Of a stretch of DNA of 31,737 bases, positions 16,696-23,942 are shown one piece after another. The stretch is from NCBI RefSeq assembly GCF_041737845.1, contig NZ_JBGSQX010000106.1:1-31737 (forward strand), in the 5' to 3' direction. Below the pieces are notes generated by a model that was not told the DNA's origin, made no database searches, and saw nothing but the letters and a program-made list of their open reading frames with translations. Positions within the stretch are counted from its first letter, which is position 1. Every line of letters starts with the position of its first letter. Source of the stretch: Desulfococcus sp041737845 (GTDB lineage: Bacteria > Desulfobacterota > Desulfobacteria > Desulfobacterales > Desulfococcaceae). A program made the translations under genes and the position numbers.

Positions 16696-16929
16696 TTTTT
16701 TTCCTCAGGTTTCTATCGTTTCGGCTCTTAGAACGTATCTGGAAATTTTGGGTAGATCAGGAAAATGTTCATATCTGCGGGTTCCTTTCCGTGACCGGAT
16801 GCATCGTCAAGTGGATAATCAAACTTCATGCCAGAGTTGGAACACCTGGCTTTTTGTGGCGCATCATTTTGGATTATCAACAGAAACTGTTTTACCAGCA
16901 CAGACATGGAAGGCATAATCTGCCGCATG

Positions 16930-16970
16930 ATCCAGGTCATTTATCACCATAGGTCAAATATGACCTGGAT
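16930..16970. promoter_or_regulatory. Nested AGGTCA palindromes, possible operator
   Basis: ATCCAGGTCAT (16930-16940) is a perfect inverted copy of ATGACCTGGAT (16960-16970). Inside, AGGTCA (16951-16956) and TGACCT (16961-16966) form a second, tighter inverted repeat with a four-base centre. There are thus three AGGTCA half-sites in 41 bp, all in the gap between divergent ftsH and korD. No T-run follows, so an operator is more likely than a terminator. The binding protein is unknown. Confidence 0.45.
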
Positions 16971-17062
16971 ATGGGCCGGCCATCGAAGTCTACAGCCAAG
17001 GCGGCGTGATTTTCTGCAGGCCAACCCACCGCCTTAAAAGTAAGTCCCATCGCATTTACTCC

Positions 17063-17128
17063 TTGACATCCCCAGGAAAATAGGCTCTGAATATTAAAAA
17101 TATATTTTTAATATATCTAAGATATATG
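17063..17128 (+). promoter_or_regulatory. korDABC promoter with 11-bp phased AT boxes (P1)
   Basis: TTGACA (17063-17068) is followed after exactly 20 bases by GAATAT (17089-17094), then by ATATAT boxes at 17100, 17111 and 17122, so all four boxes are spaced 11 bp. Within it, the 24 bp from 17091 to 17114 form a perfect palindrome, and TATATCTAAGATATA (17112-17126) is a perfect palindrome around one central base. The same architecture occurs at 22852-22905 and 23075-23135. The coding start of korD is about 170 bp downstream. The -10 element is not clear because TTGACA-to-box spacing is 20 rather than 17. Confidence 0.65.
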
Positions 17129-17294
17129 TTCCGCCCAAAGCTTCAGGATGATAAATGACTCGAAAATCAGCGGCATCCGATCCGCGAGGCCTTTTTCCGC
17201 CCGGCGGCGGAGGAATTGCCTCACCCAATAACCAACATCCATGATCCGATGGACATGGCCGCAGAAAAATCACCAACTTTGAATAGGAAACCCC

Positions 17295-17531
17295 ATGCCT
17301 AAGAAAACGCTCAAAGAACATGCCATCAACCGGGAATGGTGCAAGGGATGCGGCATCTGCGTCCACTTCTGCCCGAAGGATGTTTTGGAACTGGATGAGC
17401 TGGACAAGGTCGTCGCCGCCCGCCCGGAGGACTGCATCTGCTGCATGCTCTGCGAAATACGGTGCCCGGATCTCGCCATCGAGGTCGTCACAGAGGAGGA
17501 AGAAACCCCACAGGAGGCTTCAGGATCATGA
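17295..17531 (+). CDS. korD: 2-oxoacid:ferredoxin oxidoreductase delta subunit (ferredoxin)
   Basis: A 78-residue ferredoxin with two cysteine motifs, CKGCGICVHFCP and CICCMLCEIRCP, each fitting a [4Fe-4S] cluster, and an acidic C-terminal tail. It is the electron-accepting small subunit of the KOR/OOR family. Its stop codon overlaps the start of the alpha subunit gene (ATGA), so translation is coupled. It leads the korDABC operon behind the phased AT promoter. Confidence 0.9.
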   Translation: MPKKTLKEHAINREWCKGCGICVHFCPKDVLELDELDKVVAARPEDCICCMLCEIRCPDLAIEVVTEEEETPQEASGS

Positions 17532-18679
17532 TGAACGAAAACGTCACATTTGTTCAGGGGAACGAGGCCTGTGTGGAAGCCGCGCTGTATGCTGGGCTGG
17601 ATTTTTTTGCCGGCTACCCCATCACCCCGTCCACGGAGATCGCCGAGCAGATGGCAGCAAGGCTGCCCCGGCTCGGCCGCAGGTTCATCCAGATGGAGGA
17701 CGAGATTTCATCCATCTGCGCCATCATCGGCGCGTCCCTGACCGGCCAGAAAGTCATGACGGCCACCAGCGGACCGGGGTTCTCCCTGATGCAGGAAGGG
17801 CTGGGCTACGCCATCATGGCGGAGATTCCCTGCGTCATCGCCAACGTCATGCGGGGCGGCCCCTCCACGGGCCTGCCGACCAGCCCCAGCCAGGGCGACG
17901 TCTACCAGGCCCGCTGGGGGGTCCACGGCGACCACGCCATCATCGCGCTGACCGCCTCCAACCACCAGGACGTCTTTGACATGACGGTCTACGCCTTCAA
18001 CCTGGCCGAGACCTACCGGACCCCGGTCATCCTCCTCTTCGACGAGGTGATCGGCCACATGCGCGAGAAGCTTGTGATCCCCGAGAAGGGGGCCATCCCG
18101 GTGGTGGACCGCCTCCGCACCTCCGTCAAGGCCGGCGTCGACTACCACCCCTACCTGCCGCGCGAGGACGGACGCCTTCCCATGTCCGACTTCGGCGGGG
18201 AGCACCGCTACAACGTGACGGGCCTGGCCCACGACATGTGGGGATTCCCCTCCTCCAACCCCTCGGTCGTCCACGGCCTCCTGAGGCACCTTACGGACAA
18301 GATCAAGAACAATGTGGGGGAGATCACCCGCTGCAAGGAGTATTACATGGAGGATGCCCGGACGGTCCTCATCTCCTACGGCTCCTCGGCCCGCTCCGCC
18401 CTCCACGTGGTGGAGCACCAGCGGCGGCGCGGGGAGCGCCTGGGGCTCCTGGAGCTTCAGACCCTGTGGCCGTTTCCCTACGGCCTCATCGATGAAAAAT
18501 GTGCCGACGCCCGGCACATCGTCGTGGTGGAGATGAACATGGGGCAGATCACGCGGGCGGTCAAGCGCGCCGTGAAAGACCCCGAGCGCGTGGTCCTCGC
18601 CAACCGGATCGACGGCGTTTTCATCACGCCCACAGACATCAAGAACATCCTGAGACTCGTTCAGGGAAAGGGGGTCTAG
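17528..18679 (+). CDS. korA: 2-oxoacid:ferredoxin oxidoreductase alpha subunit
   Basis: A 383-residue subunit carrying the pyrimidine-binding and transketolase C-terminal-like domains of the four-subunit enzyme. Characteristic segments are QGNEACVEAALYAGLDFFAG followed by YPITPSTEI near the N-terminus, FIQMEDEISSICAIIGASLT, TSGPGFSLMQEG and RGGPSTGLPTSPSQGD. The enzyme oxidatively decarboxylates a 2-oxoacid to acyl-CoA and CO2 and reduces ferredoxin. The start at 17528 follows AGGAGG (17512-17517) and overlaps the korD stop. The 2-oxoacid could be 2-oxoglutarate, a branched-chain or an aromatic oxoacid; alpha-subunit sequence seen by eye does not decide. The neighbouring amino-acid transport and oxidase genes favour an amino-acid-derived oxoacid. 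Confidence 0.92.
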   Translation: MMNENVTFVQGNEACVEAALYAGLDFFAGYPITPSTEIAEQMAARLPRLGRRFIQMEDEISSICAIIGASLTGQKVMTATSGPGFSLMQEGLGYAIMAEIPCVIANVMRGGPSTGLPTSPSQGDVYQARWGVHGDHAIIALTASNHQDVFDMTVYAFNLAETYRTPVILLFDEVIGHMREKLVIPEKGAIPVVDRLRTSVKAGVDYHPYLPREDGRLPMSDFGGEHRYNVTGLAHDMWGFPSSNPSVVHGLLRHLTDKIKNNVGEITRCKEYYMEDARTVLISYGSSARSALHVVEHQRRRGERLGLLELQTLWPFPYGLIDEKCADARHIVVVEMNMGQITRAVKRAVKDPERVVLANRIDGVFITPTDIKNILRLVQGKGV

Positions 18680-18682
18680 GCC

Positions 18683-19489
18683 ATGGCGATCAAGGAATAC
18701 ATACGCGAACGGTTTTTCCCGCACATGTGGTGCCAGGGCTGCGGCCACGGCATCGTGCTGAACAGCCTTCTCCGGGGCGTCGAGCAGCTCGGCATGAGCA
18801 AGAACGAGATCGTCATGGTATCGGGCATCGGCTGCTCGTCCCGGATCTCCGGCTACGTGGATTTCCACTCCCTCCACACCCTCCACGGCAGGGCCCTCGC
18901 CTTTGCCACGGGCGTCAAGATGAGCAAGCCCGAACTGAACGTCATCGTGCCCATGGGCGACGGCGACGCCCTGGCCATCGGCGGCAACCACTTCATCCAC
19001 GCGGCCCGGCGCAACATCGCCATGACGGCCATCGTCATGAACAACCGGATCTACGGGATGACCGGCGGCCAGTTTTCGCCCCTCTCCGGCTACGGTACGG
19101 CGGCGACCACGGCGCCCTACAGCAATATCGACCACGATTTCGACGTGGTCAAGCTGGCCGAGGCGGCCGGCGCCTCTTTCGTGGCCCGAACCACCACCTA
19201 CCACGCCCGGCAGATGACCGAAATCCTCAAGGCGGCCATCGTCCACGACGGGTTTTCCGTCGTGGAGGTCCTGACCCAGTGCCCCACCTATTTCGGGCGG
19301 AAGAACAAAATGGGCGGCCCCGCCGAGATGATGGAATGGTTCCGGGACAACACCACGCCCGTCGGCTCCAAGGCCAAGGCGGAAAACCCGGCCCTGATCG
19401 AACGCGGCATCTTCGTCCAGGAAGAAAAGCCGGAATACTGCGCCGAATATGAAAAGGTCATTGAAAGAGCAACGGGAGGGCGGCCGTAA
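18683..19489 (+). CDS. korB: 2-oxoacid:ferredoxin oxidoreductase beta subunit (TPP-binding)
   Basis: A 268-residue subunit binding thiamine diphosphate. WCQGCGHGI near the N-terminus and the GDGDALAIGGNHFIHA segment followed by VMNNRIYGMTGGQFSP form the TPP and magnesium site. SGIGCSSRISGYVDFHSLHT is the family hallmark. No cluster-binding C-terminal extension is present, so electrons leave through the KorD ferredoxin. It starts three bases after korA ends, and its stop overlaps the korC start (TAATG), indicating one operon. Confidence 0.93.
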   Translation: MAIKEYIRERFFPHMWCQGCGHGIVLNSLLRGVEQLGMSKNEIVMVSGIGCSSRISGYVDFHSLHTLHGRALAFATGVKMSKPELNVIVPMGDGDALAIGGNHFIHAARRNIAMTAIVMNNRIYGMTGGQFSPLSGYGTAATTAPYSNIDHDFDVVKLAEAAGASFVARTTTYHARQMTEILKAAIVHDGFSVVEVLTQCPTYFGRKNKMGGPAEMMEWFRDNTTPVGSKAKAENPALIERGIFVQEEKPEYCAEYEKVIERATGGRP

Positions 19490-20034
19490 TGGAAAGACTC
19501 AGACTCGTATTTTCAGGCTCCGGAGGCCAGGGCGTCATCACGGCGGCCATCATTCTGGCCGAAGCGGCCGTGCTCCACGAGAACCTTACCGCCACCCAGG
19601 CCCAGGCCTACGGACCCGAGGCCCGGGGCGGCGCGACCCGTTCGGACATCATTATCTCCGACTCCCCCATCCGCTACCCCAAGGTAACCCAGCCCAACGT
19701 TCTCGTGTGCCTGACCCAGGAGGCCTACAACAAGTTCAACCCCATCATCCGGCCCGGGGGCATGCTCCTCACCGATACCCGGTTCGTCAAGATGCACGCC
19801 AAGGTGGATGCGCGGCAGATCCCGCTGCCCATGTACAAGACCGTCATGGACGAGATCGGAAAGCCCATCGTATTCAACATATGCATGCTGGGAGCCGTCG
19901 TCGGCCTGACCGAGGTCGTCTCTCCGGAATCGATCATGAAGGTCCTGGTCACCCGCGTTCCCAAGGGATTCATTGACCTGAACAAAAAGGCCCTGGAGCT
20001 GGGACTCGAGATGGGGAGGAAGGTCAAGCCGTAG
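19489..20034 (+). CDS. korC: 2-oxoacid:ferredoxin oxidoreductase gamma subunit
   Basis: A 181-residue subunit of the KOR complex, with the glycine-rich opening LVFSGSGGQGVITAAIILAE, then QAQAYGPEARGGATRSDIII and a C-terminal KKALELGLEMG helix. It has the standard length and completes the delta-alpha-beta-gamma set. Its start overlaps the korB stop. Downstream, an inverted repeat separates it from the convergent moaD-like gene. Confidence 0.92.
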   Translation: MERLRLVFSGSGGQGVITAAIILAEAAVLHENLTATQAQAYGPEARGGATRSDIIISDSPIRYPKVTQPNVLVCLTQEAYNKFNPIIRPGGMLLTDTRFVKMHAKVDARQIPLPMYKTVMDEIGKPIVFNICMLGAVVGLTEVVSPESIMKVLVTRVPKGFIDLNKKALELGLEMGRKVKP

Positions 20035-20052
20035 CTGAAGACGGAAGGTTCC

Positions 20053-20099
20053 GCGGCTGACCCGCGCAGCCTTCCGGGCGCCGGCCCCGGGTCAGCCGC
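20053..20099. terminator. Inverted repeat between convergent korC and moaD-like genes
   Basis: GCGGCTGACCC (20053-20063) pairs perfectly with GGGTCAGCCGC (20089-20099). GGAAGG (20043-20048) can alternatively pair with CCTTCC (20070-20075). The right arm covers the stop codon of the moaD-like gene. Position between convergent operons suggests a bidirectional terminator, although no T-run is present. Confidence 0.5.
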
Positions 20100-20325
20100 C
20101 GGCCGTGGGGCCCATGAGATAGATTTCGGCGTCCTCGGTGAGCGGCTCATCCAGGCCCTGCTTCCGCCCGTTGACAAAGGCCAGGACCACCAGGATCGGC
20201 GGGACGCCGATGCCGGCCGCCAGCTGCCTGACGGTCGGCGCGGCCGCCGTTTCCACCACCGCCTGGCGGGGAAGCGTGCCGACGATCCCCCGGAGGGTCC
20301 CGGCAATGTGAATCGTAAAGATCAT
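20092..20325 (-). CDS. MoaD/ThiS-family ubiquitin-like sulfur carrier
   Basis: A 77-residue beta-grasp protein ending in the diglycine MGPTAGG, the C-terminus that is activated and thiocarboxylated in MoaD and ThiS. An internal VLAFVNGRKQGLDEPLTEDA followed by EIYLMGP fits the family. Its position directly after the aldehyde:ferredoxin oxidoreductase gene suggests that it supplies sulfur for the pyranopterin dithiolene of the tungsten cofactor of that enzyme, as is common for aor neighbours. GGTGA lies just before the ATG. A strong hairpin separates it from aor and may lower its expression. Confidence 0.85.
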   Translation of the reverse strand: MIFTIHIAGTLRGIVGTLPRQAVVETAAAPTVRQLAAGIGVPPILVVLAFVNGRKQGLDEPLTEDAEIYLMGPTAGG

Positions 20326-20348
20326 TCACCGTTTCCCATACAATCAGA

Positions 20349-20378
20349 GGGGGGCGTCATCATTGGTGACGGCCCCCC
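20349..20378 (-). terminator. Hairpin between aor and the moaD-like gene
   Basis: GGGGGGCGTCA (20349-20359) pairs with TGACG plus CCCCCC (20367-20378), with one bulged base and a short loop. In the minus direction it falls after the aor stop and before the moaD-like start. It is likely to protect the aor message or cause partial termination, setting lower expression of the sulfur carrier. Confidence 0.5.
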
Positions 20379-20410
20379 TGTTTCGTCAACCCCCCAACCC
20401 GGCGTTCCTG

Positions 20411-22339
20411 TCAAGACTGCCGGACCGGCTCGTGGCAGGCCCACCCGGCCATGGTGACGGCCACGTCGGCCAGGCCGAACCGCGCAAGGGTCTCTGCGGT
20501 GGGGATGCCGTTGGCATCCCATCCCCGGAGCGCGTAATATTCATCCAGGAGAATGTCGACCTCTTCCCGGGTCACGCAGTGTCCCGCGTTGGGGCCGTCG
20601 GGGACGGGTTCGGTCATGAACCGCTCGGGCGGATAGTCGAAGGACCTGCCGAAGCCCGGGATTTCACGGGCGGAGATGGACCGGGTGAGGTGCCAGACCT
20701 TTTCCGACACGCCCAGAAGTTCCGACCAGGTCATCCGACGGCCGGTGACCTTCTCGAAGAGGCGTTCGTAGTGCTCGGGTTCGAACCCCAGCTCCATGTA
20801 CTGGAGGCGGCAGATGCCCAGAATGTCGAACAGGGGCCGGGTGTGCTGGCTGTCGACCACATACCTGGCCCGGCCCCGGGGCCGGGATTTCGGCAGCTTC
20901 TCGCCGGCGCCGCCACCGGATGCGATCAGTTCGTGGACATTGGCGTCGGTCCCGGCCAGGTCGTGGCCGAGGACCCAGGCCCGGGCGTGGTGGGCGCCGA
21001 TGTCGCTGGTCATGTAGGCCAGCATCATCCCCGGGGCGTTGCGGCACTCGTATCCGCTCCATTCCAGGCCCTTGACCTGGATGGCGAAGGATTCCGAGCC
21101 CCGGCCGGTCTGCCGGGCGGCCTCCCGGACGCCCCGGGCCAGGAGGTCTCCGATGCCGCTTCGGTGGGCGATCTGCTCCAGGAGATAGACTACCGACGCC
21201 AGGTCGCCGAACCTCACGGTGCGTCCGACGGCCGTTTCGTTCAGAATGCCTTTTTCGAAGCATTCGATGGCCCAGGAACAGACCACCCCGGCGCTGATGG
21301 TATCTATGCCCAGCTCGTCGCAGACGTAGTTGGCGTGCCCCACCTCGGCAATATCCCCGAGCATGCAGTTGCTCCCCAGAAGGGCGATGGTCTCGAACTC
21401 GGGACCCTCCACGTAGACGTCGCCCAGGCCTGTTCGTGCCCTGCCGTATTTCCCGCAGGGGGTGGGGCAGCAGTAGCAGCCCTTGTCGGTGATCTTGAGC
21501 TCGCGCAGGATGGCGGCACCGTTGATGTCGGGGTGCTTCTCCCAGTAGGAAGTGCTGAAATTCCTCGTGGGGAAGGCGCCCACGCGGTTGATCCAGTCGG
21601 TGATGCCGGCGGTCCCCTCGGGCGTCCACCCCGTGAACCCGGGTTTGGCCCTCACGGCCCGGTAGGCTTTCTTGCCCTCTTCGTACAGGGCGCGTGCGTC
21701 GCCGGCAGGGATGTCGCCGGTGCCCTTGACGGCGACGGCCTTGATGTTCTTCGAGCCCAGGACCGCACCGATGCCGACCCGTCCAGCCTGGCGGCCGAAG
21801 TCATGGGTGATACAGGCGAAAACCACGCCGTTTTCGCCGGCCGGCCCGATGGTGAGGATCTGGAATTCCTCGCCCAGGTCTTTCTTGAGCTTCGCCTCGA
21901 CGCTCAGGGATCCCATGCCCCAGTAACCGCCTGCGGGCCGGATCTCGACCCGGTCGTCCTCGATCACCAGGAGGCTGGGCACCGGCGCCCGGCCGGTCAA
22001 TACGAGCATGTCGTATCCGGCGTATTTGAAGGCCGGCCCGAAATGACCGCCCATGTTGCTGTCGCCGTAGCCGCCGGTGGCAGGCGATTTGCAGCCGAAA
22101 TGGGTCTTGCCCGACGCCGGCAGGAAGTGTCCGCTCAAGGGGCCGGTGGCCATCACGAAGAGGTTTTCGGGCCCCAGGGGGTCGGCGCCCGGGGGCAGTT
22201 CGTCGAAAAGAGTTCTGGCCACGAACCCCCGGCCGCCGATAAATTCCTCGGCAAGCTTCTCCGGCAGGGGCTGTTTTTCCACCCGGCCGTCGGTCAGATG
22301 AACCCGCAGCACCGTTCCCGCATATCCGTTCAATATCAT
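20411..22339 (-). CDS. aor: Tungsten-type aldehyde:ferredoxin oxidoreductase
   Basis: A 642-residue member of the AOR family, which oxidises aldehydes to carboxylic acids with ferredoxin as acceptor, or reduces acids. The N-terminus MILNGYAGTVLRVHL is followed by FIGGRGFVARTLFDE, GPLSGHFLPASGK and SNMGGHFGPAFKYAGYD, the cofactor-binding domain. The cluster motif CYCCPTPC supplies the CxxCxxxC ligands, and ILGICRLQYM contains the probable fourth cysteine. Start is the ATG at 22337-22339, because AGGAG lies just upstream after the ferredoxin stop; an ATG six codons earlier overlaps that gene. Co-transcribed with a four-cluster ferredoxin and a MoaD-like carrier. The physiological aldehyde is not deducible, but the shared operator with korDABC suggests one derived from the same 2-oxoacid. 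Confidence 0.94.
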   Translation of the reverse strand: MILNGYAGTVLRVHLTDGRVEKQPLPEKLAEEFIGGRGFVARTLFDELPPGADPLGPENLFVMATGPLSGHFLPASGKTHFGCKSPATGGYGDSNMGGHFGPAFKYAGYDMLVLTGRAPVPSLLVIEDDRVEIRPAGGYWGMGSLSVEAKLKKDLGEEFQILTIGPAGENGVVFACITHDFGRQAGRVGIGAVLGSKNIKAVAVKGTGDIPAGDARALYEEGKKAYRAVRAKPGFTGWTPEGTAGITDWINRVGAFPTRNFSTSYWEKHPDINGAAILRELKITDKGCYCCPTPCGKYGRARTGLGDVYVEGPEFETIALLGSNCMLGDIAEVGHANYVCDELGIDTISAGVVCSWAIECFEKGILNETAVGRTVRFGDLASVVYLLEQIAHRSGIGDLLARGVREAARQTGRGSESFAIQVKGLEWSGYECRNAPGMMLAYMTSDIGAHHARAWVLGHDLAGTDANVHELIASGGGAGEKLPKSRPRGRARYVVDSQHTRPLFDILGICRLQYMELGFEPEHYERLFEKVTGRRMTWSELLGVSEKVWHLTRSISAREIPGFGRSFDYPPERFMTEPVPDGPNAGHCVTREEVDILLDEYYALRGWDANGIPTAETLARFGLADVAVTMAGWACHEPVRQS

Positions 22340-22349
22340 CCTTTCTCCT

Positions 22350-22736
22350 TCAGGCATCCACCAGGACCAGCGCGTCCCTGGGGCAGATCTCCACGCATTC
22401 CCTGCAGAGCGTGCATTTGATGGGGGAATCCAGGGTCGGATGGGCGAACATCACCCCGTGGGGGCAGGCTTCCACGCATTCGTAGCAGGCGATGCAGGCC
22501 TCTTCATCCACCCGGAAGACCCCGTCTGTTTCCGTGATGGCGTCCACCGGGCAGGCCCCGGCGCAGGCGCCGCACTGGTCGCAGAGGATGATCTCGTAGG
22601 TGCCGGGCGCGGGGAATCGTCCGCGGATGGTCAGCGCGGCCAGCGCGGGATTGATCCGGCCGTAATTGGCCAGAGCGCAGGCCAGGCGGCAGGCGGTGCA
22701 GCCGGAGCAGCGCTCCGGTATTGCCGAAAGTCTCAT
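22350..22736 (-). CDS. Polyferredoxin subunit with four cysteine motifs, partner of AOR
   Basis: A 128-residue protein with four cysteine groups, each of the CxxCxxCxxxC type: CSGCTACRLAC at the N-terminus, then CDQCGACAGACP, CIACYECVEACP and CTLCRECVEICP. It resembles the AorA/HycB-like electron-transfer subunits encoded next to AOR genes in deltaproteobacteria. It would carry electrons between AOR and ferredoxin or another oxidoreductase. The ATG at 22734-22736 is taken because MRLSAIPERC begins the conserved part; the longer upstream frame runs into the promoter. AOR starts eleven bases after its stop. Confidence 0.88.
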   Translation of the reverse strand: MRLSAIPERCSGCTACRLACALANYGRINPALAALTIRGRFPAPGTYEIILCDQCGACAGACPVDAITETDGVFRVDEEACIACYECVEACPHGVMFAHPTLDSPIKCTLCRECVEICPRDALVLVDA

Positions 22737-22851
22737 TTGGTTGAATCCCACCTTTTTTCGGTCCGTGTTCCGTGAATGCGTTCCAGCAACTTGAAAAATA
22801 TCATGATTGCATTTCGTTAAGAGGTTTCTGGGCGCAGGATGCATAGTTATG

Positions 22852-22905
22852 GTATATTTAAAATATATTGAGAATATACAGAACCCATTTGCCGGGGGAT
22901 GTCAA
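22852..22905 (-). promoter_or_regulatory. Ferredoxin-aor promoter with 11-bp phased AT boxes (P2)
   Basis: On the minus strand TTGACA (22905-22900) is followed after exactly 20 bases by GTATAT (22879-22874), then ATATAT (22868-22863) and ATATAC (22857-22852), each 11 bp apart. GTATATT and AATATAC form the outer inverted repeat, and TATATTTAAAATATA (22853-22867) is a perfect palindrome around one central base. The segment after TTGACA (TCCCCCGGCAAATGGGTTCTG) closely follows that of P1 (TCCCCAGGAAAATAGGCTCTG). Confidence 0.65.
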
Positions 22906-23074
22906 GCAAAAAAGACGGTGAGGCGCGTCTTTTTCGGATGCCACGCCCGGGCCGTGCTGTCGACTGGATACCAACCCTGTTGAAGCGGCCGCCGACCCGG
23001 GCGCGACTCCCCGGGCGATACCCGGATGGCCGCGCCGTGGATCCACAAAAAATAGGGTCCATCGCAGTTTATGA

Positions 23075-23138
23075 TTGACATTCGCAACCAATTATATTTT
23101 GTATATCTAAAATATATCCAAAATATATTTTTGTTATA
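23075..23138 (+). promoter_or_regulatory. gntR promoter with 11-bp phased AT boxes (P3)
   Basis: TTGACA (23075-23080), exactly 20 bases, then GTATAT (23101-23106), ATATAT (23112-23117), ATATAT (23123-23128) and TTATAT (23134-23139), all spaced 11 bp. TATATCTAAAATATA (23102-23116) matches the P1 palindrome at all but one position. The gntR start is about 27 bp beyond the last box, so bound regulator would block its own promoter. The 429-bp gap (22737-23165) between the divergent operons contains only P2, P3 and a GC-rich spacer. Confidence 0.65.
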
Positions 23139-23165
23139 TGGTCAACCAGAAAGCGCAGGATGCAA

Positions 23166-23873
23166 ATGAATCCAAAAAAGCCGATCCCCTCCGCCCCGCT
23201 CAGCGAAGTCGCCTATCAGCAGATCAAGGAGATGATCGTCAACGTCAAACTGCGCCCGGGCGAACAGGTCGACGAAGGCGGGCTTGCCAGCACCCTGTCC
23301 ATCGGACGGACGCCGATCCGCGAGGCCCTCTTCCGCCTTGTCGCGGAAGAGCTGCTGCAGGTGCGCCAGGGCCGCGGTTTTGTTGTGCGGGACGTGACCC
23401 TGAGCGACCTGAAGGACCTCTTCGAGGCCCTGTTGATACTGGAACGGTCGGCTGCGGCCCTGGCTGCCCGGAGAATCAACGCAGAGCAGATCCGGGCCCT
23501 TGAGGGGATCAACGCCGACTTCAAGAAAGCCTGGAAAAAGAACGATTTCATCCAGGTCACCCTGGTGAACAGTCGATTCCATCGCGGAATTTACGAGGCG
23601 GCCGGCAACACCTTCCTCAATTCCTATCTCAACTCGCTGCAGAACCAGTCCCAGCGCCTGGCCTACCTCTGCTACAGCAAGCCTGCGGCGTCCATCGACC
23701 TGGAATCCCACGGAGAGCATTCCATCCGGGACCACGCCCGCCTCATCGAATGCTTTGCGGCGGGCGACGAGGCCGGCGCCGTGCAGACCATCACGGAGCA
23801 CATCCGGCTCTTTCAGAACCGGGTGAATGATTTTGCCACGCCGTCGGTCATGGAGATGAACCTTTTTGCATGA
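23166..23873 (+). CDS. GntR family regulator with FCD ligand-binding domain
   Basis: A 235-residue FadR-subfamily repressor/activator. The winged helix covers about residues 8-75 (LSEVAYQQIKEMIVNVKLRP, GRTPIREALFRLV, RQGRGFVVRDV). The all-helical FCD domain follows with LFEALLILERSAAALAA, NSRFHRGIYEAAGN (metal-binding Asn/His) and later histidines in HARLIECFAAGDE and TEHIRLF. Such domains usually bind metal plus an organic acid. The second in-frame ATG (23166) is chosen because AGGA ends five bases upstream; the first ATG overlaps that site. It has phased AT boxes at its own promoter and at P1 and P2, making it the probable regulator of korDABC, ferredoxin-aor-moaD and the downstream oxidase/transport genes. 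Confidence 0.92.
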   Translation: MNPKKPIPSAPLSEVAYQQIKEMIVNVKLRPGEQVDEGGLASTLSIGRTPIREALFRLVAEELLQVRQGRGFVVRDVTLSDLKDLFEALLILERSAAALAARRINAEQIRALEGINADFKKAWKKNDFIQVTLVNSRFHRGIYEAAGNTFLNSYLNSLQNQSQRLAYLCYSKPAASIDLESHGEHSIRDHARLIECFAAGDEAGAVQTITEHIRLFQNRVNDFATPSVMEMNLFA

Positions 23874-23942
23874 GGCCTTCATGGAAAAAATATAACTTTT
23901 TGAATTAATACGTTAATGACACATCAACAAAGGAAAACGCTC

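Larger units (their letters stand above)
16696..17294. other. Divergent intergenic region between ftsH and korD
   Basis: 599 bp without a convincing gene; small frames here have no ribosome sites. It holds the AGGTCA repeats, the phased AT operator of the korDABC promoter, and presumably the ftsH promoter near its left end. Confidence 0.5.

Noticed and set aside
16728..17037. Small frames of about 65-100 codons between ftsH and korD
   Set aside because: None has a ribosome site or protein-like pattern, and they overlap each other on both strands.
17091..17114. The 24-bp perfect palindrome before korD as a terminator or replication iteron
   Set aside because: It is almost pure AT, has no GC stem, and its boxes recur with the same 11-bp phase at two other promoters of linked genes, so a regulatory array explains it better.
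17708..19246. A 512-codon minus-strand open frame opposite korA and korB
   Set aside because: It has Gly/Val/Asp/His-rich low-complexity composition typical of antisense frames and spans two real genes with clear motifs on the other strand.
20363..22420. A 685-codon plus-strand open frame opposite aor
   Set aside because: It is the mirror of a GC-rich gene with strong codon bias; its product has no recognisable domain, while the minus strand encodes a full AOR with cluster motifs.
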